From NCBI GenBank assembly GCA_002307245.1, contig DBTW01000161.1:1-11382 (forward strand): a DNA stretch of 11,382 bases, in the 5' to 3' direction. The DNA comes from Spirochaetaceae bacterium UBA1306. Lineage in GTDB: Bacteria; Spirochaetota; Spirochaetia; Treponematales; Rectinemataceae. Of the stretch, positions 6,346 to 11,382 are shown piece after piece (the stretch's first letter is position 1; every line of letters starts with the position of its first letter). The translations under genes were made by a program, and so were the position numbers. The notes under the pieces were generated by a model that was not told the DNA's origin, did not search any database, and saw nothing but the letters and a program-made list of their open reading frames with translations.

Positions 6346-7274
6346 CAGTCCATCGCGTCGGCGAAGGGATCGCGCGGGCCTTGCGGGCCGACGGCTCGCG
6401 TTCCGGCGGGCGAGCCAGCCGGGAGGGCGTCGCCCTTACGGGCGCTCTCGGCCTCGTTCGCGGCGTTCGCGCCCATGAAGTCGAGAAGGGCCTGGAGACG
6501 CTTCATCATCGCCTTGAATTCGTCCGGCGTGAGCTGCTGGTCCTTGTCGCTCAGGGCCGAGGGCGGGTCGACGTGGACCTCTATCTCGAGGCCGTCGGCC
6601 CCGGCCGCTATCGCCGCGAGACTCATGGGCTCGATCATGTACTTGATGCCCGTGCCATGCGAGGGGTCGATCATGATCGGCAGGCGGCTCTCCGCGTGGA
6701 CGGCGGGAATCATGCTGAGGTCGAGGGTATTGCGGGTGAAGGTCTCGAAGGTCCGAACGCCGCGCTCGCAGACGATCACCTTGTCGTTGCCCTCGGCGAG
6801 GATGTACTCCGCGCAGTTAAGCCACTCCTCGAGGGTCGAGTACATGCCCCGCTTGAGGAGGATGGGCTTGCCCGACTTTCCGGCCTCGCGCAGGAGGGAG
6901 AAATTCTGCATATTGCGCGCGCCGATCTGCAGGACGTCGGCGTACTCGCCGACCCAGGAGACGTCGCGCGTGTCCACCACCTCGGTGACGATGGGCAGGC
7001 CCGTCTCGCGCTTGGCCTTGTCGAGGATCTTGAGCCCCTTGAGGCCGAGGCCCTGGAAGGCGTAGGGCGAGGTGCGGGGCTTGAAGGCGCCGCCACGGAG
7101 CATCTTGGCGCCGGCCTCCTTCACGGCGACGGCCGTGCGGATGGTCTGGTCCTCGGTCTCCACCGAGCAGGGGCCCGCGATGACGACGAATTCCTCGCCG
7201 ACCCGCACGCCTCCGATGTCGATGACGCGCATCGAGTCGCCCGGCCTGCGGCCGGTGAGCTTGAGGTTGTTCAT
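6345..7274 (-). CDS. aroF: 3-deoxy-7-phosphoheptulonate (DAHP) synthase, class I-beta
   Basis: Condenses PEP with erythrose-4-phosphate to DAHP, the entry step of the pathway. The 309 residues carry the class I-beta signatures IAGPCSVE (32-39), RGGAFKPRTSPYAFQG (60-75), LLKRGM, CERGVRTFE and IMIDPSHGTG. The expected metal ligands are Cys36, His206, Glu232 and Asp236. Only about 28 residues precede the first barrel strand, so the N-terminal ferredoxin-like or mutase-type regulatory domain found in many relatives is absent. A C-terminal tail (about 266-309), rich in Ala, Gly and Pro, has no recognised motif. The ATG at 7274 has AAGGAAGG (7282-7289) seven nt upstream. It is the first gene of the leftward operon, and its TGA (6345-6347) precedes aroB by 11 nt. 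The symbol follows Bacillus/Thermotoga-type usage. Confidence 0.95.
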   Translation of the reverse strand: MNNLKLTGRRPGDSMRVIDIGGVRVGEEFVVIAGPCSVETEDQTIRTAVAVKEAGAKMLRGGAFKPRTSPYAFQGLGLKGLKILDKAKRETGLPIVTEVVDTRDVSWVGEYADVLQIGARNMQNFSLLREAGKSGKPILLKRGMYSTLEEWLNCAEYILAEGNDKVIVCERGVRTFETFTRNTLDLSMIPAVHAESRLPIMIDPSHGTGIKYMIEPMSLAAIAAGADGLEIEVHVDPPSALSDKDQQLTPDEFKAMMKRLQALLDFMGANAANEAESARKGDALPAGSPAGTRAVGPQGPRDPFADAMD

Positions 7275-7308
7275 ATCGCTTCCTTCCTTATGGACGGCTC
7301 TCGGAGTA

Positions 7309-7338
7309 TTGCCTCGGACGGGGCTTTGAGCCTATAAA
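7309..7338 (+). promoter_or_regulatory. Putative promoter of the aminotransferase gene
   Basis: TTGCCT (7309-7314) and TATAAA (7333-7338) are separated by 18 nt, matching the sigma-70 consensus at 4 of 6 and 5 of 6 positions. The start site would lie near 7345, leaving a leader of about 45 nt before the ATG at 7391. Confidence 0.55.
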
Positions 7339-7351
7339 TTGTCGCGTTGCG

Positions 7352-7369
7352 CCGGCCTCCAGGGGCCGG
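7352..7369 (+). promoter_or_regulatory. Hairpin in the aminotransferase leader
   Basis: CCGGCC (7352-7357) and GGCCGG (7364-7369) form a perfect 6-bp GC stem with a 6-nt loop, close to the predicted 5' end of the mRNA and 21 nt before the ATG. It could stabilise the 5' end or act as an operator palindrome. It may also be chance. Confidence 0.3.
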
Positions 7370-7390
7370 ACCTAATTGGGGGTCAAAACC

Positions 7391-8587
7391 ATGGAACAGC
7401 TCTCCGCCCGCGTGCGCGGGCTTTCGCCTTCCGGCACCATCGCGATGAACCAGAGGGCCCGCGCCCTCCGGGAGAGTGGCGTCGACGTGATCGACCTTAC
7501 GGTCGGGGAGCCCGATTTCCCGACCCCCCAAGCCGTGCGCGAGGCCGCCAAGGCGGCGATCGACGAGGGCCACAACCGGTACACGCCGGTGGCCGGCTAC
7601 AACGATCTCCGGGAAGCCGTATCCCGCAAGCTCGCGCGCGAGAACGGCCTCTCCTATCCCGCCGCGCGCGTGATGGCTTCGGCCGGGGCGAAGCAGTGCG
7701 TGTCGAACGCCCTCCTCGCCCTCGTGGACCCCGGCGACGAGGTGATAGTCCCCTCGCCTCATTGGGTGAGCTATACCGAGCTCGTGAAGCTCGCCGACGG
7801 CAGGCCCGTCTCCCTGCCCACACTCGCGTCCGAGGGCTACAAGCTGCGGCCCGAGGCCCTCGAGTCGGCCATCGGCGAGCGGACCAAGGCCCTCATCCTC
7901 TGCTCGCCCTGCAACCCCACGGGAGCCGTCTACTCGCGGGCCGAGCTCGAGGCCCTCGCCTTGGTCCTCGAGCGCCATCCGCGCGTATGGGTGATCAGCG
8001 ACGAGGTTTACGAGCATATCGACTACACGGGGCTGCCGCACGCGAGCCCGGCCTCGATAGCCGGCATCGCCGAGCGCACCGTTCTCGTGAACGGCGTGTC
8101 CAAAGCCTACGCGATGACGGGCTGGCGCATCGGCTACCTCGCGGGCGCCGCCCCCCTGGTGAAGGCCTGCATCGACCTCCAGGGGCAGATGACGACCAAC
8201 GCGTCCTCGATCGCGCAACGCGCCGCCCTCGCCGCCCTCGAGTCGGGCACCGCGCTCATCGGCGGGATGCAGGCCGCCTTCCGCCGCCGCCGGGAGCTCG
8301 TGATGGGCCTCGCCCGCGCCCTGCCGGGCGTCGAGACCCTCGAGCCCCAGGGGGCCTTCTATATCTTCCCGGACATGTCCGCCTATTTCGGGAAGTCCGC
8401 CGGGCGCTCGGCCGTCCGCGGCTCCTCCGAGCTCGCGGAGTACCTCCTCGAGGACGCCCGCGTGGCCACCGTGCCCGGCTCGGCCTTCGGCGACGACCGC
8501 TGCCTGCGCATATCCTTCGCCTCCGCCGACGAGAGGCTCCAGGCGGCCCTCGGGCGGATCGGCGAATCGCTCGCCCGGCTCCGCTGA
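7391..8587 (+). CDS. Class I aminotransferase, aspartate/prephenate type
   Basis: A PLP enzyme of 398 residues, fold type I, most like the aspartate aminotransferases of bacteria and the plastid aspartate/prephenate aminotransferases. Landmarks are the N-terminal LTVGEPDFPTP, the phosphate-binding SAGAKQ (98-102), CSPCNPTG (Asn175), SDEVYEHIDY (Asp204 and Tyr207), the PLP lysine Lys238 in VSKAYAMTGWR with Arg246, PQGAFYIFPD, and the carboxylate-binding Arg373 in LRISFA. Divergent placement beside the aroF operon suggests transamination of prephenate, or of phenyl- or hydroxyphenylpyruvate, as well as oxaloacetate. The specificity cannot be read by eye, so no symbol is given. A TTG at 7376 is also in frame, but the ATG at 7391 with GGGGG (7378-7382) eight nt before it is preferred. 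Stop TGA is 8585-8587. Confidence 0.92.
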   Translation: MEQLSARVRGLSPSGTIAMNQRARALRESGVDVIDLTVGEPDFPTPQAVREAAKAAIDEGHNRYTPVAGYNDLREAVSRKLARENGLSYPAARVMASAGAKQCVSNALLALVDPGDEVIVPSPHWVSYTELVKLADGRPVSLPTLASEGYKLRPEALESAIGERTKALILCSPCNPTGAVYSRAELEALALVLERHPRVWVISDEVYEHIDYTGLPHASPASIAGIAERTVLVNGVSKAYAMTGWRIGYLAGAAPLVKACIDLQGQMTTNASSIAQRAALAALESGTALIGGMQAAFRRRRELVMGLARALPGVETLEPQGAFYIFPDMSAYFGKSAGRSAVRGSSELAEYLLEDARVATVPGSAFGDDRCLRISFASADERLQAALGRIGESLARLR

Positions 8588-8641
8588 GGGCCTCCTTCCA
8601 ATATCTTCCGTATCGCTCATCGCGCTGCTCCTCCTGGATGG

Positions 8642-8687
8642 GTTCCGGCGGGCCGCTGGGATGCTCGAAGCGTTCCGGCGGCCCGTC
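8642..8687. repeat. Direct repeat with 30-nt spacing, also able to fold as a stem-loop
   Basis: GTTCCGGCGG occurs at 8642-8651 and 8672-8681. With the following four bases, 13 of 14 positions agree (8642-8655 and 8672-8685). The same segment holds an inverted repeat, CGGGCCGC (8649-8656) with GCGGCCCG (8678-8685), extendable by one G-U and one G-C pair, with a 21-nt loop. There are only two copies, so it is not an array. Confidence 0.55.
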
Positions 8688-8689
8688 AT

Positions 8690-8727
8690 GCGGTTGCGCG
8701 AAAGCCCGAGGCTCTCTTCGCGACCGC
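8690..8727. terminator. Long imperfect hairpin downstream of the aminotransferase
   Basis: Bases 8690-8694 pair with 8723-8727, 8697-8702 with 8717-8722, and 8703-8706 with 8710-8713. That makes 15 pairs closed by a 3-nt CGA loop, with a 2-nt bulge on the left arm (8695-8696) and a 3-nt bulge on the right (8714-8716). It is the strongest stem I found in the window. It has no following U run, so if it stops transcription it would need help or act as a 3'-end stabiliser. Confidence 0.45.
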
Positions 8728-8746
8728 CGAACTACGGCAGCGCCGA

Positions 8747-8765
8747 AAAAGCCTTTTGGGCTTTT
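8747..8765. terminator. Candidate bidirectional terminator hairpin
   Basis: AAAAGCC (8747-8753) and GGCTTTT (8759-8765) form a perfect 7-bp stem with a 5-nt TTTTG loop. The A run and T run on the two arms would give each transcript a short U tract. It lies 160 nt after the aminotransferase stop. The stem is weak (three GC pairs), so the call is tentative. Confidence 0.4.
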
Positions 8766-8781
8766 CCAGCACTATGATCGA

Positions 8782-8812
8782 GTACGGCTGCGCTGTAATG
8801 GGCTAGCCGTAC
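8782..8812. repeat. Inverted repeat (8-bp arms)
   Basis: GTACGGCT (8782-8789) and AGCCGTAC (8805-8812) are exact reverse complements separated by 15 nt. It is the third stem-capable element in this intergenic region. The function is unknown. Confidence 0.5.
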
Positions 8813-8828
8813 CGCTTGTTTCGCGGTG

Positions 8829-8882
8829 CCGGCCAGGGAGGGATCTACGCGCTCGCTTCGCCTGGCCGGGCGGCGAAGGAGC
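8829..8882. repeat. Two mutually exclusive stem-loops
   Basis: CCGGCCAGG (8829-8837) pairs perfectly with CCTGGCCGG (8861-8869). Alternatively GCTC (8851-8854) plus CTTCGCC (8856-8862) pairs with GGCGAAG plus GAGC (8872-8882), an 11-bp stem with a single bulged G and a 9-nt loop. The two share bases 8861-8862, and the right arm of the first fills most of the loop of the second, so they compete. No U tract follows on either side. Confidence 0.5.
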
Positions 8883-8939
8883 TTAGGTAGGAATAAAAGA
8901 AAAAATAAAAGAAGGAGTAAAGGTAGGCTGCGGAGGTGG
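8880..8939. repeat. Degenerate 12-bp tandem repeat, A-rich and purine-rich
   Basis: AATAAAAGAA occurs exactly at 8892-8901 and 8904-8913. AGGTAGG occurs at 8885-8891 and 8921-8927, 36 nt apart, keeping the 12-nt phase. About five units can be laid out from 8880 to 8939, the outer ones diverged. This is by far the most AT-rich stretch of the window. The plus strand is almost all purine, and on the minus strand it is a T-rich tract about 100 nt beyond the 9038 stop. Confidence 0.6.
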
Positions 8940-9037
8940 AGACGAGGGCGGCAAGCGACGGGCGGGCCTCATTCATGGAGTCGGCCGAGCGGCCGCGTCC
9001 GGATATCGCAGAACCCTGGATCGCCATCAAGCCGACA

Positions 9038-9874
9038 CTAGCATGGGGCCGAGGGCTCCGTCAAGTTACTGTGGATAGAGCCGGCGAGCGCGGCAGCCAA
9101 GGCGGCGAGCTCCCCATCGTCGAAGTCGCCGGGGATTATCGAAGGGCCCTCGTAGCGGGGGGAGAGCAGGATTCCCGCGGACAGGGCGGCGGCGAAGAGG
9201 GCTTCGTAGGCACCTTCAGCGCACCGAGGGTAGAGGTAGGGGCCCCTGCGCTCGAAATAGGCCTTCAGTCGCCGATCGACCCTCTTCCAGAGACTTTCGT
9301 TGTACGTTAGGCGAAACCGTTCCATCTCGAGGAGGGAGCGATGCGCGCACTCGAGGAGCAGGGGGGGCAGGAGGTCGCCGTCCGAGGCCTCGGCGGACTG
9401 TGCGTCGGCGAAGAGGAGGACGGCGGGCGCGAGGGCCGAGGGGCAGGGCAGGATCGGAAGGGCTATCCTCGCCTTGGCCGGGCCGGCCGGCCCCGATCCC
9501 CGCGGGTCGAGGAATTCCGCGAAGGGGCGGATCTCGGCGGGCGGCTCGCCGCCGGTGGCCAGGGCGGCCGCGGCCCGGGCGCGGCCCTCGTCGCGGTAGA
9601 GCCGCACCGCCGCGTGGCCGGGGTAGGCGACGAGGAGGGCCTTTTCCAGCCTGGCCTGCCGGACCGAGGGGAAGGGCCTGGTTTGGCCCGTGTCGATCGC
9701 GGCCTTGGCCGCCGTGCCCAGGCGCGTGCCCTTGGCGCCGAGGATCGAGGCGCCGCCCTCCATCCAGAGGTCCAGGAATCGGCGGCCGTCCTCGGCGTAG
9801 AGGCGCCAGAGCCGACTGCGCCTGATGGGAGGGAGGGAGTTAAGCCTGGTTCGCGCAACGCGTTCGTCGGTCAT
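9038..9874 (-). CDS. Uncharacterised protein resembling a truncated class III aminotransferase
   Basis: A 278-residue protein I cannot assign firmly. Residues about 20-105 (LYAEDGRRFLDLWMEGGASILGAKGTR, then RQARLEKALLVAYPGHAAVRLYRDEGRARAAAAL in outline) read like the N-terminal part of class III (fold type I) PLP aminotransferases. Residues about 219-265 (AYEALFAAALSAGILLSPRYEG... then DDGELAALAAAL) read like their C-terminal domain. The middle is only about 110 residues and shows no PLP lysine motif, no Asp-Glu-x-QTG-like block and no GSEA phosphate site, so it is probably not an active transaminase. No signal peptide or membrane segment is evident. The ATG at 9874 is two nt past the helicase stop, with AAAGG at 9881-9885; the frame open upstream to 10285 overlaps the helicase and is discarded. 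Co-transcription with the helicase is likely; a role in repair is not implied. Confidence 0.7.
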   Translation of the reverse strand: MTDERVARTRLNSLPPIRRSRLWRLYAEDGRRFLDLWMEGGASILGAKGTRLGTAAKAAIDTGQTRPFPSVRQARLEKALLVAYPGHAAVRLYRDEGRARAAAALATGGEPPAEIRPFAEFLDPRGSGPAGPAKARIALPILPCPSALAPAVLLFADAQSAEASDGDLLPPLLLECAHRSLLEMERFRLTYNESLWKRVDRRLKAYFERRGPYLYPRCAEGAYEALFAAALSAGILLSPRYEGPSIIPGDFDDGELAALAAALAGSIHSNLTEPSAPC

Positions 9875-9876
9875 GG

Positions 9877-11382
9877 TCAGCCTTTCGAGACTTCGAGCTT
9901 CTTGGTGAACTTGGGGAAGAACTGCGCCTGCCGGCCCGACTCGAAGCGCACGACCACGAGGGGGCCCGAGCTCGGGGTCGCGCTGACCTTGACGACGACG
10001 CCGGAGCCGTAGTCGTCGTGGTAGACGGGAATACCCGTTTTCCAGGGGCTGGGCTCCTTGGGCAGGGCCGCGCCCGAGGGCCGGCCGAGCTCGCCGGCGC
10101 TCCCCGGCTGGGCGTAGCCGCCGGGGGCCCCGTAGCCGCGGCCGTAGGCGGCGCGGGAGGCGGGGCCGCCTAGGGCCGCGCCTCCCGCGCGCTTGGCTGC
10201 CACGGCGCTGATGAGCGAGGGTTCGATCTCGGATAGGAAGCGCGAGGGGCCCGTCTCGAAGAGCCGGCCGTGGAGCCGCCGCCAATGGCAGGAGCTCAGG
10301 TGGAGCTCGTCCTTCGCCCGCGTGATAGCGACGTAGAAGAGCCGCCGCTGCTCCTCGAGCTCCTCGCCCTCCTCGTCGTCGCGGGGGAAGAGCCCCTGCT
10401 CTAGGCCGGTCGCGATGACGACGGGGAATTCGAGGCCCTTGGTGTTGTGCATCGTGATGAGGGTGACGGCGTCCGCGACCGTCTCATCCGACGAGAGACT
10501 TCGGTCCAGCTCTATGGTCTCGAGGAAGTCGGCCAGCCCCTCGGGGCTCCTGGGGTAGAGCGAGGCCGCGTTGACGAGCTCCTCGAGGTTGGAGACCTTC
10601 TGCGTGCCGGCCACCTCGTCCTGCCCGCGGTGGTACTCGACGAGCCCTGAGCTCCTCACCAGGCGCTCCGCTAGGGCCGCAAGGGTCTCGCCGTCAACCG
10701 CCGGGGCGGCGAGAGCCTCCTTGAGGCCGGAGACGATCCCGAGGAATTCCCGCGTGCCGGAGCGGCCCTTGCCCTTGAGGGAATCGGCGGCCCGGGAGGC
10801 GGCCGCGAGGATGTCCTCTCCAGAGGACTCGGCCGCGTCGAGGAGGATATCTACGCTCGTGTCGCCCACGCCGCGCGTGGGCTTGTTGACGACGCGCTTG
10901 AAGGCGACCTCGTCGCGGGGGTTGCAGAGCAGGGCCATGTAGGCGAGGGCGTCCTTCACCTCCTCGCGGTCGTAGAAGCGCGAGGCCCCGACGATGCGGT
11001 AGGGGATGCCGAGGCGGGGGAATTCCTTCTCGAAGGTGAGGGACTGGGCGTTCGTGCGGTAGAGGATGGCGACGTCGCTCCACCTGCCGCCGGCCTTCAC
11101 GCGCTCCCTGCAGACCTTCACGCAGTAGGCCGCCTCGGCGTCCTGGTCGTCCAGGAGAGCGAGCACGGGCTTCGCTCCGCCCGGCCTCACGGCCACGAGG
11201 GTCTTTCCGAGCCTGCCCTCGTTGTGCGACACCACGTTCCCCGCCACGTCGAGGATGCTCTGGTAGGAGCGGTAGTTGCGCTCGAGCTTGACGATTTCGG
11301 TGCCGGGGAAGATCTCGGGGAAGCGCAGGATGTTGCGCACCTCGGCCCCGCGGAAGCGATAGATGGACTGGTCGTCGTCGCC
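9877..11382 (-). CDS. uvrD: UvrD/PcrA-type superfamily 1 DNA helicase, 5' end missing
   Basis: ATP-dependent 3'-5' DNA helicase of repair and replication-fork maintenance. The frame is open to the window edge, giving 501 residues. They begin exactly in motif III (GDDDQSIYRFRGAE), so the N-terminal part with the Walker A and B motifs lies beyond 11382. Following motifs are IV (LERNYRS), AILYRTNAQS, motif V (TLITMHNTKGLEFPVV) and motif VI (QRRLFYVAITRAKDEL). A Gly/Ala/Pro-rich linker leads to a small C-terminal domain (PVYHDDYGSGVVVKV... VVVRFESG), like the Tudor-like RNA-polymerase-binding domain of PcrA/UvrD; this argues against Rep. A GTG at 11340 is not the start because motif III lies upstream of it. 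UvrD and PcrA cannot be told apart here, and the symbol is a generic choice. Confidence 0.95.
   Translation of the reverse strand, partial: GDDDQSIYRFRGAEVRNILRFPEIFPGTEIVKLERNYRSYQSILDVAGNVVSHNEGRLGKTLVAVRPGGAKPVLALLDDQDAEAAYCVKVCRERVKAGGRWSDVAILYRTNAQSLTFEKEFPRLGIPYRIVGASRFYDREEVKDALAYMALLCNPRDEVAFKRVVNKPTRGVGDTSVDILLDAAESSGEDILAAASRAADSLKGKGRSGTREFLGIVSGLKEALAAPAVDGETLAALAERLVRSSGLVEYHRGQDEVAGTQKVSNLEELVNAASLYPRSPEGLADFLETIELDRSLSSDETVADAVTLITMHNTKGLEFPVVIATGLEQGLFPRDDEEGEELEEQRRLFYVAITRAKDELHLSSCHWRRLHGRLFETGPSRFLSEIEPSLISAVAAKRAGGAALGGPASRAAYGRGYGAPGGYAQPGSAGELGRPSGAALPKEPSPWKTGIPVYHDDYGSGVVVKVSATPSSGPLVVVRFESGRQAQFFPKFTKKLEVSKG

Larger units (their letters stand above)
7275..7390. promoter_or_regulatory. 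Divergent control region between the aro operon and the aminotransferase gene
   Basis: These 116 nt separate two divergent starts and are noticeably more AT-rich than the genes. A rightward promoter is visible (listed separately). For the leftward operon I found only partial -10 matches (for example AATACT on the minus strand) without a convincing -35 at the right distance, so its promoter is unassigned. No T-box, riboswitch or leader peptide rich in Phe, Tyr or Trp was recognised. Confidence 0.5.
8588..9037. other. Structured convergent intergenic region, no gene recognised
   Basis: These 450 nt lie between the stop of the rightward aminotransferase and the stop of the leftward gene ending at 9038. 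Open frames here (for example a basic plus-strand frame across 8826-9041 and a Phe/Tyr-rich minus-strand frame across 8845-9030) lack ribosome sites and any family resemblance, so I do not call genes. The stretch holds a 30-nt-spaced direct repeat, a chain of stem-loops from 8647 to 8882 and an A-rich 12-bp repeat block, each listed separately. No immediate classical terminator follows the aminotransferase stop. 8940-9037 shows only a short GC hairpin at 8982-8995. Confidence 0.6.

Noticed and set aside
7275..7345. Leftward sigma-70 promoter for the aro operon
   Set aside because: Candidate -10 boxes on the minus strand (AATACT, GACAAT) lack a -35 at 16-18 nt, so I could not place one.
8642..8685. 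CRISPR-like repeat with 30-nt spacing
   Set aside because: Only two short copies with a mismatch, repeat units of 10-14 bp, and no cas genes in the window.
7271..8689. 472-codon minus-strand and 515-codon plus-strand (7339-8886) frames overlapping the aminotransferase
   Set aside because: The aminotransferase frame carries all PLP motifs; these others carry none and are Arg/Pro/Gly-rich shadows.
8826..9041. Small basic protein on the plus strand, and a 61-codon Phe/Tyr-rich frame on the minus strand (8845-9030)
   Set aside because: Non-ATG or siteless starts, and the striking composition comes from the 12-bp A-rich repeat rather than from visible coding constraint.
9875..10285. Possible N-terminal extension of the aminotransferase-like protein
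   Set aside because: It overlaps the helicase C-terminus in another frame. The ATG at 9874 has a ribosome site and a coupling position.

Overview
The window comes from a GC-rich bacterial chromosome and is mostly an aromatic amino acid (shikimate/chorismate) gene cluster. I see no phage, transposon, CRISPR array or defence system. The helicase motif V (MHNTKGLEF) and the general look of the proteins suggest a high-GC spirochaete relative. That is a guess from memory of family sequences, not a measurement.

Layout. Rightward at the left edge: the 3' part of aroA (EPSP synthase), then a soluble GAF / HisKA_2-type sensor kinase. The kinase has its own near-consensus sigma-70 promoter overlapping the aroA stop, and the spacing predicts a leaderless mRNA. 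Leftward from 7274 to 2418: a tight five-gene run aroF-aroB-aroC-pheA-tyrA. Its junctions are an 11-nt gap, two 4-nt ATGA overlaps and one zero-gap junction with the ribosome binding site inside the upstream gene, so it is almost certainly one translationally coupled operon. tyrA converges on the kinase gene with only 23 nt between stops. Rightward from 7391, divergent from aroF: a class I aspartate/prephenate-type aminotransferase. A structured 450-nt convergent intergenic region (8588-9037) follows. The right end holds a leftward pair: the 3' two-thirds of a UvrD/PcrA helicase and, 2 nt behind it, an unassigned protein resembling a class III aminotransferase without its catalytic middle.

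How the genes work together. AroF makes DAHP, AroB closes it to 3-dehydroquinate, AroA and AroC complete EPSP and chorismate, PheA converts chorismate through prephenate to phenylpyruvate, TyrA makes 4-hydroxyphenylpyruvate (or tyrosine from arogenate), and the aminotransferase can supply the amino-transfer step. The middle steps (aroD/Q, aroE, aroK) are not in the window. Feedback control would have to act mainly at PheA: the DAHP synthase has no N-terminal regulatory domain, and the PheA ACT domain carries a changed ESRP motif.

The most notable points are the leaderless kinase promoter, the Asn-to-Asp change in the kinase N box, the catalytically empty aminotransferase-like protein, and the hairpin-plus-12-bp-repeat block between the two convergent units. 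None of these amounts to a new system by itself.
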